64,000 nucleotides of DNA from Tamlana carrageenivorans (GTDB taxonomy: Bacteria > Bacteroidota > Bacteroidia > Flavobacteriales > Flavobacteriaceae): assembly GCF_002893765.1 (NCBI RefSeq), contig NZ_CP025938.1:2437501-2501500 (forward strand). The letters are read 5' to 3'. The notes beneath the pieces were generated by a model. That model had not been told where the DNA came from. It worked only from the letters and a program-made list of their open reading frames with translations, and searched no databases. Positions within the stretch are counted from its first letter, which is position 1. Each line of letters starts with the position of its first letter. Of this stretch, positions 63,641-64,000 are shown in pieces. Both the position numbers and the translations under genes were made by a program.

Positions 63641-64000
63641 ATGCTTAATAAAGCAATCAAATTTCTTATCGAGAATAAACTCGTTGCCGTGCTATTGCTC
63701 GTCCTTTTTGTGGGCTGGGGAACGGTAAATGCACCTTTTAATTGGGATACAGGATTTTTGCCAAGTCATCCTGTGGCTGTTGATGCCATACCAGATATTG
63801 GCGAAAATCAACAAATAGTATTTACAAAGTGGGATGGTCGTTCACCCCAAGATATAGAAGACCAAATTACTTATCCATTAACCACTTCGTTGCTTGGTAT
63901 TCCTGGAGTAAAAACCATTCGTAGTTCTTCAATGTTTGGCTTTTCAAGCATCTATATCATATTTGAAGAAGATATAGAATTTTATTGGAGTCGAAGTCGT
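63641..64000 (+). CDS. second CusA/CzcA-type RND metal pump, N-terminal part (cut by window end)
   Basis: The first 120 codons of an RND metal pump are visible: an N-terminal transmembrane helix (NKLVAVLLLVLFVGWGTVNAPF), then AVDAIPDIGENQQIVFTKWDGRSPQDIEDQITYPLTTSLLGIPGVKTIRSSSMFGFSSIYIIFEED. It differs from the upstream pump in this first periplasmic section (GENQQIVFTKWDGRSPQDIE), which is the CusA-like subtype. It is open to the window edge. Confidence 0.93.
   Translation, partial: MLNKAIKFLIENKLVAVLLLVLFVGWGTVNAPFNWDTGFLPSHPVAVDAIPDIGENQQIVFTKWDGRSPQDIEDQITYPLTTSLLGIPGVKTIRSSSMFGFSSIYIIFEEDIEFYWSRSR

Noticed and set aside
40727..64000. A second copy of the tRNA-Arg 3' end (right attachment site)
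   Set aside because: I scanned for TTCGAATCCC-type copies downstream and saw none, so the right end lies outside the window or is too diverged.

Overview
This window looks like part of a marine-type Flavobacteriaceae (Bacteroidota) chromosome. It is AT-rich and carries TAnnTTTG-type -7 promoter boxes. The division cluster is in the flavobacterial order, with an MraY of just over 400 residues and a flavobacterial FtsZ tail. It also has a GYDIA-type GHMP kinase and RteC and HYC_CC_PP family proteins. The genus cannot be fixed from the sequence alone.

Layout. 1-1250 is the 3' end of an rRNA operon (23S end, 5S) followed by tRNA-Lys. 1250-4360 is an insertion-sequence landing zone with an ISAon1-like (ISL3-type) element, stray copies of its left end, and an IS4-family element. 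4430-24000 is core genome: a BASS-family transporter, two mevalonate-type enzymes, a prolyl peptidase with two POT peptide transporters, a thioredoxin-like protein, ComEC, an NlpC/P60 lipoprotein, LpxB, SurE, a C-terminal processing protease, an OppC-like permease, EngB and a hydrolase. 24250-40000 is an almost gap-free division and cell wall cluster, mraZ-rsmH-ftsL-ftsI-murE-mraY-murD-ftsW-murG-murC-ftsQ-ftsA-ftsZ. It is preceded by three direct repeats at exactly 10-bp pitch that look like the MraZ operator, and it is followed by a strong terminator and yqeY.

From 40670 onward the window is accessory DNA. A tRNA-Arg is followed by a tyrosine recombinase, an RteC-like protein, an HTH protein, a DnaD-like/DnaC-like replication pair, and a type I restriction-modification locus. 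That locus reads hsdM-hsdS-[RNA element]-abi-hsdR, with an Abi_2/AbiF-type HEPN protein between S and R. Directly upstream of abi are a compact hairpin resembling an abiF-type RNA and a second hairpin that pairs with the abi start codon. A secreted endonuclease I with an apparently frameshifted C-terminal tail comes next.

53990-64000 is a heavy-metal efflux module. It contains a small His-rich secreted protein, a CusA/CzcA RND pump fused to a TolC-like domain, a CusB-like adaptor, a Fur-family regulator, a DUF3703 protein, a zinc/cadmium-type P-type ATPase with a His-rich N-terminus, a HYC_CC_PP protein, and the start of a second CusA-type pump cut by the window edge. The simplest reading is an island inserted at tRNA-Arg that combines phage defence and metal resistance. 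Its right boundary is not visible, so whether the metal genes belong to the same element is inference.
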